Assembly: GCA_018524725.1 (NCBI GenBank)
Contig: JAEUWP010000335.1
Coordinates: 124,001-188,000 of the forward strand
Direction of reading: 5' to 3'
Length of the DNA: 64,000 nt
Source: Podaxis mareebaensis
Lineage: Eukaryota; Basidiomycota; Agaricomycetes; Agaricales; Agaricaceae
Position 1 is the stretch's first letter. Each line of letters starts with the position of its first letter. This document shows positions 1 through 10,188 of this stretch, in pieces. The position numbers and the translations under genes are program-made. The notes beneath the pieces were generated by a model, which saw only the letters and a program-made list of their open reading frames with translations, was not told the DNA's origin and ran no database searches.

Positions 1-267
1 AACTCTTTCGACCCGAACGTAGATGCTAACACCCATACGCCAGCGAAATCGCAGAAATTGCAATTGTCAGGGTCACGGGGTGTGACCACATTACTATTAG
101 CAATTCATGCGGCCCCTTGTTCTGCACATACAGTTCGCCTATTCCTCTCAGTCCGAGTACCCGCATTGCCACGACCTTCATACCCTTGCACAAGAGCATA
201 ATTGACATCAGTTCTGGATAGGCACCCTGAAGCACGAACCAGCGTTGAATTACATTGAATAACCACT
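1..267. other. Intergenic sequence left of alpha-adaptin
   Basis: This is upstream sequence of the alpha-adaptin gene. The minus strand has a 69-codon open frame (235 to 26) that I do not recognise. It has no splice or domain support. I see no repeat or RNA gene. A gene running off the left edge cannot be excluded. Confidence 0.4.
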
Positions 268-3200
268 ATGGCGACCAACATGAGGGGGTTGACACAGGTT
301 TACCAATAATACTCAATGTTTTGTGGGTTTCTAACTGCCATGTATACAGTTTATTGCTGACATTCGAGGTGCGCGAGTGCGTGAGCTAGAAGAGAAGCGA
401 ATCAATAAGGAGATGGCGAACATTCGCAAAAAGTTCAAGGGTTCGTAGCACCTCTTCATCTGTGACGATATGCGCATTGACCGGGGGCTGCAGACGGCAA
501 TTTGGATGGTTATCAAAAGAAGAAGTAAGCTCTGTATCATTGCTTTTGGCTGGAGCTAAACATTTGAATCAGATACGTCGCCAAGATCATCTTTACCTAC
601 ATCCTGGGCTATAAGGTTGACATTGGTCATATGGAAGCAGTCAATCTCATCGCGAGTCCGAAATACAGCGAGAAGCAGATAGTATGTCTATTCAATACGT
701 GTTGCGGGCTCGCAACTTTGACTACGCGCTAGGGTTATCTCGCTGTCACCTTGCTTATGCACGAGAACTCGGATTTCCTTCGTCTGGTTGTCAACTCTAT
801 ACGGAAAGATTTGGATTCGAACAACGAAGTTGACAACTGTCTCGCTCTACACGCTATCGCGAACGTCGGCGGAAGCGAAATGGCAGAAGCACTGGTCGAG
901 GACGTACACCGTCTGTTAATCTCACCGTGCGTTACACACTGGCTTTCTTGGCGTCCCGTATCTTATATGGCTGAAGGACTTCACAGAGTTTCGTAAAAAA
1001 GAAGGCGGCATTGACACTGTTGCGACTCTATCGAAAGCATCCTGAGGTAATTCCCGCGGCAGAATGGGCACTACGGATTGTGTCTATCATGGATGATCAG
1101 GACCTGGTAAGAATCCTAGTTGATCATCTACTGCCAGTTAGCTTTAGCCGCTCTAGGGTGTTGTTCTATGCGTAACAAGCCTGGTCATGGCCTTGGCCCA
1201 AGATCATTTGGACGCGTTTGCGGTATGCTATACGAAGGCCGTGGATCGACTCTATCGTGTGAGTGAGCTCGAATGTACCGTCCCATTTCTGTCCTGACGT
1301 CGTTGTAGCTTGTCATCGAGCACGAGTACAACGCGACGTATGCTTACTACAAAGTTCCGTCGCCATGGCTGCAGGTCAAATTATTGCGGTTGCTGCAATA
1401 TTACCCACCTTCAGGTAAGCAGAATAGTTCTAGACGGTAGCTGGAGCTGATGGGATTCGTAGAGGACCCCACGATACGATCTGTATTACACCAGGTTCTT
1501 CAAACCATTATGAATAACTGTGCCGAACCCAGTCGAAACGTTCAACATAACAACGCCCAACACGCAGTACTCTTCGAGGCTATTAGCCTCGCTATCCACC
1601 TCGACACAAACTCTCCACTGGTTGGCACTGCTGCACTACTGCTCGCGCGCTTCATCTCGTCCAAGGAAACTAACGTCCGATACCTTGGACTTGATACGAT
1701 GGCACATCTTGCAGCAAGAGCTGATTCTCTCGATTCCATCAAACGACATCAGAACACCATTATCATGTCGTTGAGGGACAAAGACATCTCCGTGCGCAGA
1801 CGCGCTCTGGACTTGCTTTATAGTATGTGCGAAACAGATAACTCGGAGCTCATCGTCGGCGAGCTTCTGAGGTACCTGAAGGTTGCAGATTATGCCCTGC
1901 GAGAAGAGATGGTGCTCAAAATTGCCATATTGACGGAGAAATATGCCAACTCGTACAAGTGGTATGTCGATACCATCCTGCAGCTCATCAGTGCTGCTGG
2001 TGACCACGTGGGGGATGAGGTCTGGTATCGAGTTATTCAAATCGTCACCAACACCGAAGATCTGCAGGAGTATGCTGCCAAAGTCGTTTTCGAGCATTTG
2101 AAGGCTCCCTCAACCCACGAAAGTTTGGTGAAAGTCGGAGGTTCGCAGTCGCATTATCGTCCTAGTTTGCTAAAGTCTTATTTTCAACCCCACAGGTTAC
2201 GTTTTGGGAGAATATGGGCACCTAATCGCCAATGAACCAGGATACAGCCCTACGGAGCAATTCCATCTCCTACATTCGAAATCCCAATTTTGCGTGGCAG
2301 CCACTCGGTCGCTACTCCTCTCAACGTACATCAAATGGGTCAATGTCTTCCCCGAAATCAAATCCCAGCTGCTTAACATTTTCGAACGCTATCGTCATGT
2401 CCTTGATGTCGAACTTCAGCAGCGTGCTTGCGAGTTCTATGCACTCGCGTCCAGACCAGACGATGACGAATTGCTGCAGCACGTTTGTGAAGAAATGCCA
2501 CCTTTTCCACCCCGCGTCAGTGCTCTACTTGGACGACTCAACAAGAAACATGGCGACACCGAAGATAAGCGAGTTTGGGTACATGGAGGAAAAGAAGCCA
2601 ATCTTGAGCGAGAGTTGATCATACGCAAGACATTGATCGAGAATAAAACCGCATCCGGCAGTGGACAGACAACACAGGCGGAAGACATTCTTGGATCGCT
2701 GGCTGGGCTTGACCTCTCCTCACCCTCTAATGCTGCTAACGGTGCCTCGAACATGGAGGATCAGGCTCCGCGTCTAACAATGGGCCCAAACATTGACCGT
2801 TGGTTCGACAAGTTGACTTACAATGCAGAAGGCGTACTGTACGAAGACGTCCAAATACAGATTGGCATCAAGTCCCGATATCAAGGCCACATTGGACAGA
2901 TGGCGATTTACATCGGCAACAAAGTCTCTGCACCCCTTACTTCCCTGACAACCACTGTCTACACAAGCAAACCAGATGCGCTGTCACTTTCGTTCGCCAA
3001 AATACCCCCTAGTATGATCGCGCCACTCAGTCAAACCCAACAACTACTTCACATCGAATGCAAAAAGTTTTTCGCGGAAGCCCCCACTCTCACAGTATCT
3101 TTCCTTGCCGGCTCTCACCAAACTGTCTCTGTGCGCCTTCCTATATTGCTTACGAAATTCGTTGAGCATGTCAAGCTGGGGCAAACCGAGTTCTTCGAGC

Positions 3201-3490
3201 GCTGGAAATTGATTGGCGGGCCTCCCCGTGAAGCACAGAATGTTTTCGCTATCGATCTTGCCGTCAATGGTCAGCTTGACCTGGTTAAACACCGTCAAGT
3301 GGTGGCCGGACACCGCTTCAATGTTCTTGAGGGCATCGACCCTAATCCTAACAATCTGGTTGGAGCAGGAATCCTTCATATGTCAGGAGATGGAAAGGTT
3401 GGATGCCTCCTACGGGTCGAACCCAACAAAGATGCTAAGGTGATGGGCTCTCCGTATCATTTTGCTCATGTCGCTGACTCTGTCCAATAG
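268..3490 (+). CDS. APL3: AP-2 complex subunit alpha (alpha-adaptin)
   Basis: This is the large alpha subunit of the AP-2 clathrin adaptor, which recruits clathrin and cargo at the plasma membrane during endocytosis. The start is ATG 268, with an in-frame ATG at 280. Exon 1 ends at MRGLTQ, and a 52-bp intron (298-349) joins it to FIADIRGARVRELEEKRINK, the signature N terminus of alpha-adaptin. The adaptin_N helical solenoid occupies the first 600 or so residues and is broken by several short introns before about 2190. An Asp/Ser/Ala-rich hinge follows near 2640-2760. The C-terminal ear lies from about 2780 to the stop, with the platform segment at 3150-3240 (FFERWKLIGG). Length and order fit the family, and the alpha rather than gamma or beta assignment rests on the N terminus and ear. 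It converges on the RasGAP gene, with 145 bp between the stops. Internal exon borders before 1450 were not all resolved. Confidence 0.93.
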
Positions 3491-3635
3491 CTCTGCCGAT
3501 TAACAGTCAGGAGTACGTCAGAAGATGTAGCTAGCGAAGTACAAAAACTATTACAAAAGAGCCTTGCTAGTGGCTCATGATGTCCATGAATTATAATATA
3601 GATAATACCTTAATCAAATAACCCACCCTGATAAG

Positions 3636-6600
3636 TTAATGCCGAGATTTGTTTCCACTCTTGGATTCACCACCAAAAATACCACGCATGAAACTCTTCT
3701 TTCGCTTCGCTCCGTCATCCAAAACTTCTAGAACAGGGGGCTCCAGTGATTCCCACTTCGATACGACACTACCTCCAGCGTCCGCAGATGCAACCTCTAT
3801 ATTCCCGTTCCGCGAATATCCCCTAATCGGGGTCACCTTGTCAGGGTGAGACCCGCCTACTGGATGGGAGACAACCTCAAGCATTGTCGAAGAAGCGTAG
3901 TGAGACAGGGATGATTCGCGTCCTTGTATCGAAGTAGATGAGGAGGCGAGAGGTTGCGATGTAGATAGTGAAGCAGAATTCTTTATCCAAGCAGCGGAAG
4001 CAGAGGCTCTCCTTCGTTCTTGCGCCAATCTAGTCGCCAATTCATTGACTCTCTGCAGAGCTTCCCCCTCAACCTCAAAGCATGCAGCACATAGACGTTC
4101 TAGGGCTACATCACCCAGTTTACGGGCTTTAGTTTTGTTGTTGATGTCGCGGGAGTGCCGGACCACGGCGGAAGCAACGATAGCTAGTTCACGTGCCGGA
4201 TCGATGTAATGCGGAAGAGCTGGTACAGATTCTCTTTCGAGAACTGGGAGAGTTGCCTTGTGCTGCGCCAGGTTGTTCAGCACAGAGCGATCATCGCGGT
4301 CTTCAAACCTATGGTTCGAATATATCGAAGATCTTGGTGTTGAGACTGCTCTAAGGTATTCCATCATGCGTGGCATGTTGTCCTTGATGAAATCTCGGAT
4401 TCCAGTCATGGATATTTCCTTCTGATCAGCCTTGGAGATCTGTGTTGAGACCTCGGGACAGCGGGTACGTGGTTCAAGAGGACGCACTGTATTCAGGTTT
4501 GCCATACTCTGAATGACTTTAGCAACTAGTTTAAGACTGCGTTGAATAGCAGGATCAGGAAGCCCTGGTATCAGGTCGGTGAGGGATTTTTGGCATACAC
4601 TCAGTCGCTACCTACCCGAACAGAGGCCAAATAGGTGCGGATGCAAAATCCCCGGGACGATGAACCGCAAAAAGATAAACGCTGACACGCTTTGCCACGG
4701 TCGCTGTTGTTGCATCTGGGCGGGCAGGTCTGCCTTCCTGCCGTGTTCCTCCACTAGACTCCGGATGCTATCCAGCAAAGCGCGCAGCTCCCTGCAACAC
4801 ATCAAAATGGGGGGTTTTCCAGCCAGCTAGGGACGTACCTCGGACAGTCTTCCCTCACCAGGTAAATCTGTTCCCAAAACTCTCTACACCAATTGGTCAG
4901 CAGCTCAACGTGACGCCCGGTGTCCTTTGGATTTTTGCCGCTGCGAACGGGATCCACCTCAATAATGACCTTTTCGGCAAGCAACCTTCGTAGAACACTT
5001 CCGATGCTAGCTTCCAAAAAAGCCTTTCCGTACCAAGCAATACACTTCTCCATCGTTTTCGTGAATACCGTATTGCCTCGAAATATGGTTTGATGTGCTG
5101 AAGTCCGGAAATTTCAGATGTGATAATTTTGTGCAACTGAATACATACAAGAAATTGCCTTTTCGACTTCCCATGCAGCAGCCTCTTGTATTTGTTGGAT
5201 GATGGTTTCCTGCACGATTGCAAGGTGCATCAAATGTTGTGACAATGTCTTGACATGTAGCTTGTTTTCAAGATCTTGAATCCACGACAGAAAGTTGCGT
5301 GTATTCAGTGCCTGTGGTCCCACCTATCAATTTGCCGAATGCAAAATGTAGGCCGTACTTTCCTGTTGAAGGATCATGTAGGAAGCCTGTGGAAGGATGA
5401 TTTCCCTGAACAGGTTGTCAGAACGGTGCCTGAGCAGCAATTCGGGGAAGGAAACCCACTCGTTTACTCTGACCTTCAGCCGTAGTTCTCCTAACTGGAG
5501 CTGCGACGAGATATTAGGACTTTGCACGGGATACCATCCTTCCAATAATTCTCCACGCCGAAACGTTATAAGATCGACAATAACCTTCCCAAGAATCGAT
5601 GGTTTGAGGACCTTCTTTTCCTTCCATATCACAATCTCAAGGCTTTCGAAAGGAGGTAAGTCGGAGAAGACGAAAGATTCATGCCATTCCGGAAGGCCGA
5701 GTCCTCTCTTGAGGGTGGTGTGAGCACATACAACGTCGTTGAGGAGGATATCGCAGTAAACGTCAATATCCTTCAGCTCCACCTCGTTCTCAACGTCGTC
5801 CGGTTTTTGTGAAGGGTCGTAAAATTTGCTGATTCCTAGATTGCGTCCTTGGGCCACTGTCAAATGAACCTCCCGCCACATCCTATATGATCCTCCTTCT
5901 CTTTCTACTCCACCAGCATTCTGCCGGTTCAACCATCGACCATAGGTCTCTGGAACCGCATATGACCTGAGTAATGATATCCAAAGGTTGCGCAACTCGG
6001 GTTTCTGAAATTGCAGATACACAGGTTCTGGGTTGTTACCGGCTACCCATCTTTGTCTTCTGTTATGAGTGTCAGAGTTACACGTTTGGGTGAGGAGATG
6101 ATTTACGCACTCGACGGAATAGATCGCAACGCAACCCTTACGAAAAAATAGGGAGTCGTCAGCGGGACGGATATCCGTTTGGCGTAGGAGATGGATGTAA
6201 ACTGTCTGGAACAAGATGCTTTCCTAAATTATAGCTCGGGTAAGCAGAGATCGATGACCCAGGACGCTGGACTTGCATCGACGTAGATATTCAGGAGACA
6301 CCTGGGCACGTTGGCCTCCTTCGTCAGCTTGCAGATAGCCGGTCGCCAGTGCCCCGATGCTGTGAGTCCCTTTCCAAGACCCAGCCAGTTGGATATGTCT
6401 GAGAATGTGTCACAACTTGTGAAACTGGCATGAGCCTTTACAAGGTATCCTCAAACACGTACCTCTGGAGCGTGACTCATCCCCTTGTTTCTTGTGCTGA
6501 ATCGCAAGCTATCGGTTAATGTTCATCCCAGAACATGTGCCACTCACTTTGCGCAGAGTTGGACCAGCGGCGTTAGAGATGTAGATCTCTGCGGAAACGA

Positions 6601-6658
6601 AGTACTCTCGTTCAGAGTCATCCTCCTTCAGTTGCTCTCTACTATCATTGAAATACAT
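3636..6658 (-). CDS. PH-C2-RasGAP domain GTPase-activating protein
   Basis: This Ras-family GTPase-activating protein stimulates GTP hydrolysis on a Ras-like GTPase at membranes. The start at 6658 encodes MYFNDSREQ and is preceded in frame by a stop. The N-terminal PH-like part is spread over small exons (about 6640-6020) and includes HWRPAICKL and FQTVYIHLLRQTD. A C2 domain follows at about 5880-5480 (MWREVHLTVAQGRNLG to EIVIWKEKKVLKPSILGKVI). The RasGAP domain spans about 5090-4600, including MEKCIAWYG and the family core FLRFIVPGILHP, which matches the FLR-(F/I)-(V/C)-PA(I/L) block. The last exon (4505-3636) is Ser-rich with a basic C terminus. PH-C2-GAP order resembles metazoan SynGAP/RASAL and, less the PH, yeast Bud2, so the target may be Ras or Rsr1. 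I cannot see which. The exact catalytic Arg finger exon was not resolved. Confidence 0.88.
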
Positions 6659-7026
6659 TTATGAAGGGGGTTGAAAGTAAGCGATAGGGCTGGTATCCCA
6701 ATAGTTGGGGATGTAACCTGATGGAATGTTGAGGAGACAACGGCCGTAGAGTGCTGGCTTGATTGTGACTTTCAAGTTGTGGCTATGCTCAACGTCTCAA
6801 TAGATTATCCATTGACAGTCCGCTGTGAGCAGCGCATGTGGGACTTAACTACGGAATCTGTGACTCAAGGGAAAATATATATGCATCCGCTAATGACAAC
6901 CTTATGATTACCCTCCGGCGAGTATTATGGGTATAGAGACAGGGAGTGTTCCGGTACAATTAGTAACAAGAATAATTAAGTTGGGGTGTCACCCATGCGC
7001 CCCACCATTGCTGGCTGGTATCTCTG
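6659..7026. other. Intergenic: RasGAP upstream region / elongase downstream region
   Basis: This is the spacer between two minus-strand genes. It holds the RasGAP promoter and the elongase 3' region. A short open stretch on the minus strand (about 6760-6660) ends in a stop directly before the RasGAP ATG. I found no acceptable splice model linking it to the gene, so I treat it as untranslated. Confidence 0.5.
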
Positions 7027-8272
7027 TTAGTCGATCTTGCACCTATTGGAATATAAGACTACGACAGGTTTAACATTGAGTTGAGACACTTACGCGCTAC
7101 CGTTAGCTTTTCCATTGGCATGTCCATTGGCGTGACCATTGATAGTGGCCTTCTTTGCGGCGGGTTTCTTGTAGGTTTGGAAGTAGAAGTTGATGAAAAG
7201 ACCCAGGTAGCTAGTAAGCAAGGCACATCCAAACAACGCGGATCTTTCGTCGCCTGCACAGTTTCCCATGTTGGGGAGGTAATTATAATAGGTATAAGTG
7301 TAATGCTCATAGGCTGAAGTGAATAGTCAACGCCAAGAAGTCGCCAAGTTAGTCGAGTTACTGACTGCCAAAGTAGACGACAACAATGTCGATTATGAAC
7401 TGGACGATTTGCATGGTCGTGAGGTATTTCTTCCACTGGAAGCGACATAAGAAAGAGGGTGGACAAAGGGAATCCATATCATACCCAGAATCGTGCACCG
7501 CCAGCCGTAGCATAGTAGTAATAGTCTGGCATCTGTGTTAGAACAGGATGGGAATGAATCAACATTGCACTTACACATGACAACATGCACTGCAAGGTTG
7601 AGGACAATGACCGACCATGACTGAACGAAGGTATGGGTCACATGACACTGGACAAAATGGTGGTGGTACTAACAATGCTCGTCTTTCCGTTCAACTGGGT
7701 GAAGCATAGTAGCGCGGTTGCAGAGTGGTGAAAGACATGGAGAAATTCTATGGTGAGGACAGGTTAGGCGCGGGAAGTACACATGAATGACCTCCGGACT
7801 CACGCATAGGCTTTTTCTTGAGTGCCAAAAAGACCGTGTCGAAGAGTTCAAGATACTTGAAGTAGTAGTTAATCATATAATAGAATTCCATCCTCTTCAC
7901 GTGAATCAGAACAACGCATTTCTAGGAGTCAAGATAAATTCTCACAGGAGTCCAAGCCTCTTCGGAGCAAAGCGCGTGGTAGAGACCATGTCGCCAAATT
8001 CGCGGTACAATCTCCTCCAACATTAAAGCCAGTAAAAGAGCGCTGCCAGTGCTTAGAAAGACATTATGCATTTGAAACAGTGTCGTGAGCTTGTACGGTT
8101 GCCGATTCGTCATAACAGCCTTGATACCAAAAATTACACCCAAATAGCAGGCCAAAGCAGCAACGACTGCAGGAGTCGTAGAAAAGGGAGACTCGCCAAC
8201 GACATAGGATGTTAGATGGCGAGGAAGTCTATAGGGGATATAAACCAGAAGAAGGTCAGCAAGGGGAGCCAT
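7027..8272 (-). CDS. Fatty-acid elongase (ELO/GNS1-SUR4 family)
   Basis: This is a 3-ketoacyl-CoA synthase of the ER fatty-acid elongation cycle. It condenses malonyl-CoA with long-chain acyl-CoA for sphingolipid precursors. The start at 8272 (MAPLADLLLVYIP) is the first true ATG in frame. The protein is multi-pass. The ELO signatures are visible: the hydrophobic N-terminal spans, YYFKYLELFDTVFLALKKKP across the 7870-7790 exon, then the catalytic histidine box in FLHVFHHSAT at about 7740-7710, and YYYYATAGG with the following exon. The C terminus is a cytosolic Asn-Gly-His-Ala repeat (GHANGHANGKANG). A consensus donor GTAAGT lies within the last sense codons, and splicing it changes the end from GSA-stop to GSACKID-stop at 7027. 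Without splicing the gene would end near 7092. The length of about 300 residues fits the family. Yeast Elo2 versus Elo3 identity cannot be told. Confidence 0.92.
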
Positions 8273-8373
8273 GGATGCAGGTGAGAGGAATGACACGAAA
8301 GCGAAATTTGAAGGGATCAACAACCTGGGGTGTCACTCTGTCACGATGGGTCACACCGCGTCGTAGACGAAAG

Positions 8374-8379
8374 CACGTG
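8374..8379. promoter_or_regulatory. E-box CACGTG upstream of the elongase
   Basis: This perfect CACGTG palindrome lies about 100 bp upstream of the elongase ATG. It is a typical bHLH (Cbf1, Pho4 or SREBP-like) binding core. Function is inferred only. Confidence 0.3.
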
Positions 8380-8415
8380 TTCGAGGGTTATGTGGTGTTT
8401 TCATGTGCTTTCTCT

Positions 8416-8421
8416 CACGTG
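8416..8421. promoter_or_regulatory. Second E-box CACGTG upstream of the elongase
   Basis: This is a second perfect CACGTG, 42 bp from the first and about 145 bp upstream of the elongase start. The close pair is more suggestive of a bHLH-regulated promoter than a single site. There is no direct proof. Confidence 0.3.
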
Positions 8422-8736
8422 CCTCATTTAGTTTTCTGCCACCTAAGTTTCCGTGAGATGCGCCAAGCGCTCTCTTTGCAGGAGATATAACCACAATCAC
8501 ATGTTTTTGTAGGATATGAATTCGTTGGGGGTTGGGTAGGGTTGGGTGCACCTGAAAGCAAACTAAACGTGGCATGTGTTCGATCTGTTGTGAAATCATG
8601 AAGCTTGATTTCCCTTTAAGAATCAGAATAAATCATTATATCTTAACGATGTTAATAGGACTATCTAATGACGTTGTTATCACCATGAACGAGCCTTACC
8701 GTTGTTCGAGAACGACGCTTGTTGGGAGGGGCTTAA

Positions 8737-8746
8737 GCCATGCTCT
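8737..8746 (+). repeat. Target-site duplication, left copy
   Basis: GCCATGCTCT here is repeated exactly at 9461-9470, directly after the poly(A) tail of the LINE fragment. Up to two preceding A bases could belong to the duplication but are masked by the tail. Confidence 0.85.
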
Positions 8747-9460
8747 GCGCGCTGACGCAACTCGCACATCCCGATCAACACCTATCTCAAGAAGATAGGC
8801 AAGAGGGAAAGCGACAGATGCGACTGGTGCTGGGAGAACACAACAAGGGTCATACCAGAAACAGTCAGCCACCTCGTACTGGACTGCCCAGCATACGAGC
8901 TGGCGAGGGAAGAGTTCGAGTACGCAATCGGCAGAAGCACCCCACTAGATCTCAAAAACCTATTCGCATCGGAAGAAGGGATAAAAGCGCTGCTCAACTA
9001 CCTGCATGCGACCAAGAGATTCAGACAATCGTTCGGCCCACTCAAACATAGGGAACGTACCTAAAAAAGCGCGGGCAATGAATTGCCCCTCAACTCAAAC
9101 TCAAATGGCCATAGCAAGGATCGTTCTTTAACGATACGTGCACGACCGCCTTAGGAGCAGGCGCCAGAACCCCTAAGACTTGGCCGGCAGCAAACGACAA
9201 AAACATCAGTTAAACGTGGTAGGAGCGAGCGGTGCGGGGAGGGTGGTGATATCTCAAACAACGTTTCCCTGCCGGACTACGGAGGGGGGGGGGGCGTGCA
9301 CCTCGGGTGCGCTGCCCGTAGGGTAGAGATATACCACCGGGAGGATAAAAGGGCATGGGCGCCCTTATAGATACTCATACTCCATGTGCAGTAGTAGTTG
9401 AACTTGGTATGTCCGTCATGAGCACTGGACCCCAATCGGACAATAAAATGATAAAAAAAA
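8747..9460 (+). mobile_element. 5'-truncated non-LTR retrotransposon (LINE) copy
   Basis: This is a 714-bp insertion bounded by 10-bp direct repeats, with an A-rich 3' end (9441-9460, containing AATAAAATGATAAAAAAAA). It carries the last about 100 codons of a reverse-transcriptase ORF (about 8755-9064, stop TAA 9062-9064). These include a Cys-x2-Cys (CDWC) and His-x4-Cys (HLVLDC) cluster typical of the region C-terminal to RT in fungal LINEs. A 3' UTR of about 400 bp follows and includes an 11-base G run at 9284-9294. Everything upstream of this end is missing, as expected from incomplete target-primed reverse transcription. The frame is open apart from a TGA at the extreme 5' end. It is not autonomous. 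The clade (Tad, L1 or other) cannot be set from this fragment. Confidence 0.85.
8755..9064 (+). pseudogene. C-terminal fragment of LINE reverse transcriptase ORF
   Basis: This is the coding remnant inside the LINE copy. It starts in RNSHIPINTYLKKIGKRES and contains CDWC, ETVSHLVLDCPAYELARE and FRQSFGPLKH before the stop. In full-length elements this region follows the polymerase domain and forms a zinc-knuckle-like motif. The catalytic YADD region is absent, so no activity is expected. A short deletion near 8757 may have removed part of the usual preceding motif. Confidence 0.8.
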
Positions 9461-9470
9461 GCCATGCTCT
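9461..9470 (+). repeat. Target-site duplication, right copy
   Basis: This is an exact copy of 8737-8746 immediately after the A-tail. It proves insertion of the intervening segment by target-primed reverse transcription rather than shared ancestry of the flanks. Confidence 0.85.
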
Positions 9471-10188
9471 TGAAGATGCTCGTTTGGATCGCGGGTTCGG
9501 CGACGGAACATGAACGCGCGAATACGCCTAAATACCAGAATAGGAGCCGGCCGCCTAGCTCCAAAATAATTCGACGCGTACAGACGTCCGTAGATCACTT
9601 CTTGAGTGGATTCTGGTTGGTATGAGTGAATGAAGTCATGTGCAATGAGGTCGAGGATCGGCGCAGCCATCACTACGGGTGCACTAGTTGAAGGCATCAG
9701 GATCTCGCGCACTGGTGAAAATTAGATAGACATACAGAAGCTATTGAAAGACAACGCTCACGTAGGCACATCGAGCATTGAAATCATGCTTTTTGGGTAG
9801 CTGGGCGAACCGTGGCTAGGAGGGGACGGAGCCCATGTGAAAGCTCAGATAATTATAAGTATCAGTTATATGCCAAATGGATAATGCACCCCTTTTCCCT
9901 GGGTTGAAACGCAACAATTCACCAATTATAAGGGATCCCTGTTGTTTCTATAAACGAGGAGAAAATGCGGGAGGCGCTGAATACGCAGGAAATGCGCGTG
10001 GGATCTCTGATGGGTATAATGACGTTTCGAGTTCTGTGACCTCACTTTCTATACTACTCCACTACCCACACGGGTTGTCGCACTCTATTTACCAGACCAT
10101 ATACCAGTACGATATCGGCACGCTCGGGAGAAAAACCACTGGCATAGGAAAAACAACGGCTATCTCATTATAAACCGCTCCCGCTCAG
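9471..10188. other. Region between the LINE and VPS13
   Basis: This holds the 5' half of the possible interrupted minus-strand ORF (to 9712, perhaps to about 9780). The rest is the VPS13 promoter region. A 98-codon plus frame at 9877-10173 has no recognisable similarity. No repeats were seen. Confidence 0.45.

Larger units (their letters stand above)
8273..8746. other. Elongase upstream region up to the LINE insertion
   Basis: This is the promoter side of the elongase gene. It contains two CACGTG palindromes (8374-8379 and 8416-8421). It also contains, at 8680-8736, the minus-strand tail of an ORF that reads across the LINE insertion when the insertion is removed. No other coding potential was recognised. 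Confidence 0.5.
8680..9712 (-). pseudogene. Possible small gene interrupted by a LINE insertion
   Basis: On the minus strand an open frame begins near 9712 (MREILMPSTSAPVVMAAP) and encodes a hydrophobic then basic stretch (YGRLYASNYFGA, FMFRRRTRDPNEHLQEHG). At 9470 it runs into the poly(A) end of the LINE. If the element (8747-9460) and one copy of the duplication are removed, the frame continues without a break for 17 more residues to a TGA at 8680. A possible upstream exon (about 9780-9763) joins through a 50-bp GT-AG intron. The product is not recognised. The continuity of the frame is seen directly. That it was a gene is inference. Confidence 0.33.

Noticed and set aside
6660..6780. Minus open stretch just upstream of the RasGAP ATG
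   Set aside because: It ends in a stop directly before the ATG and no splice pair rescues it in frame; treated as 5' untranslated sequence.
9877..10173. 98-codon plus frame upstream of VPS13
   Set aside because: No similarity or splice link to the VPS13 start at 10189; likely promoter sequence.
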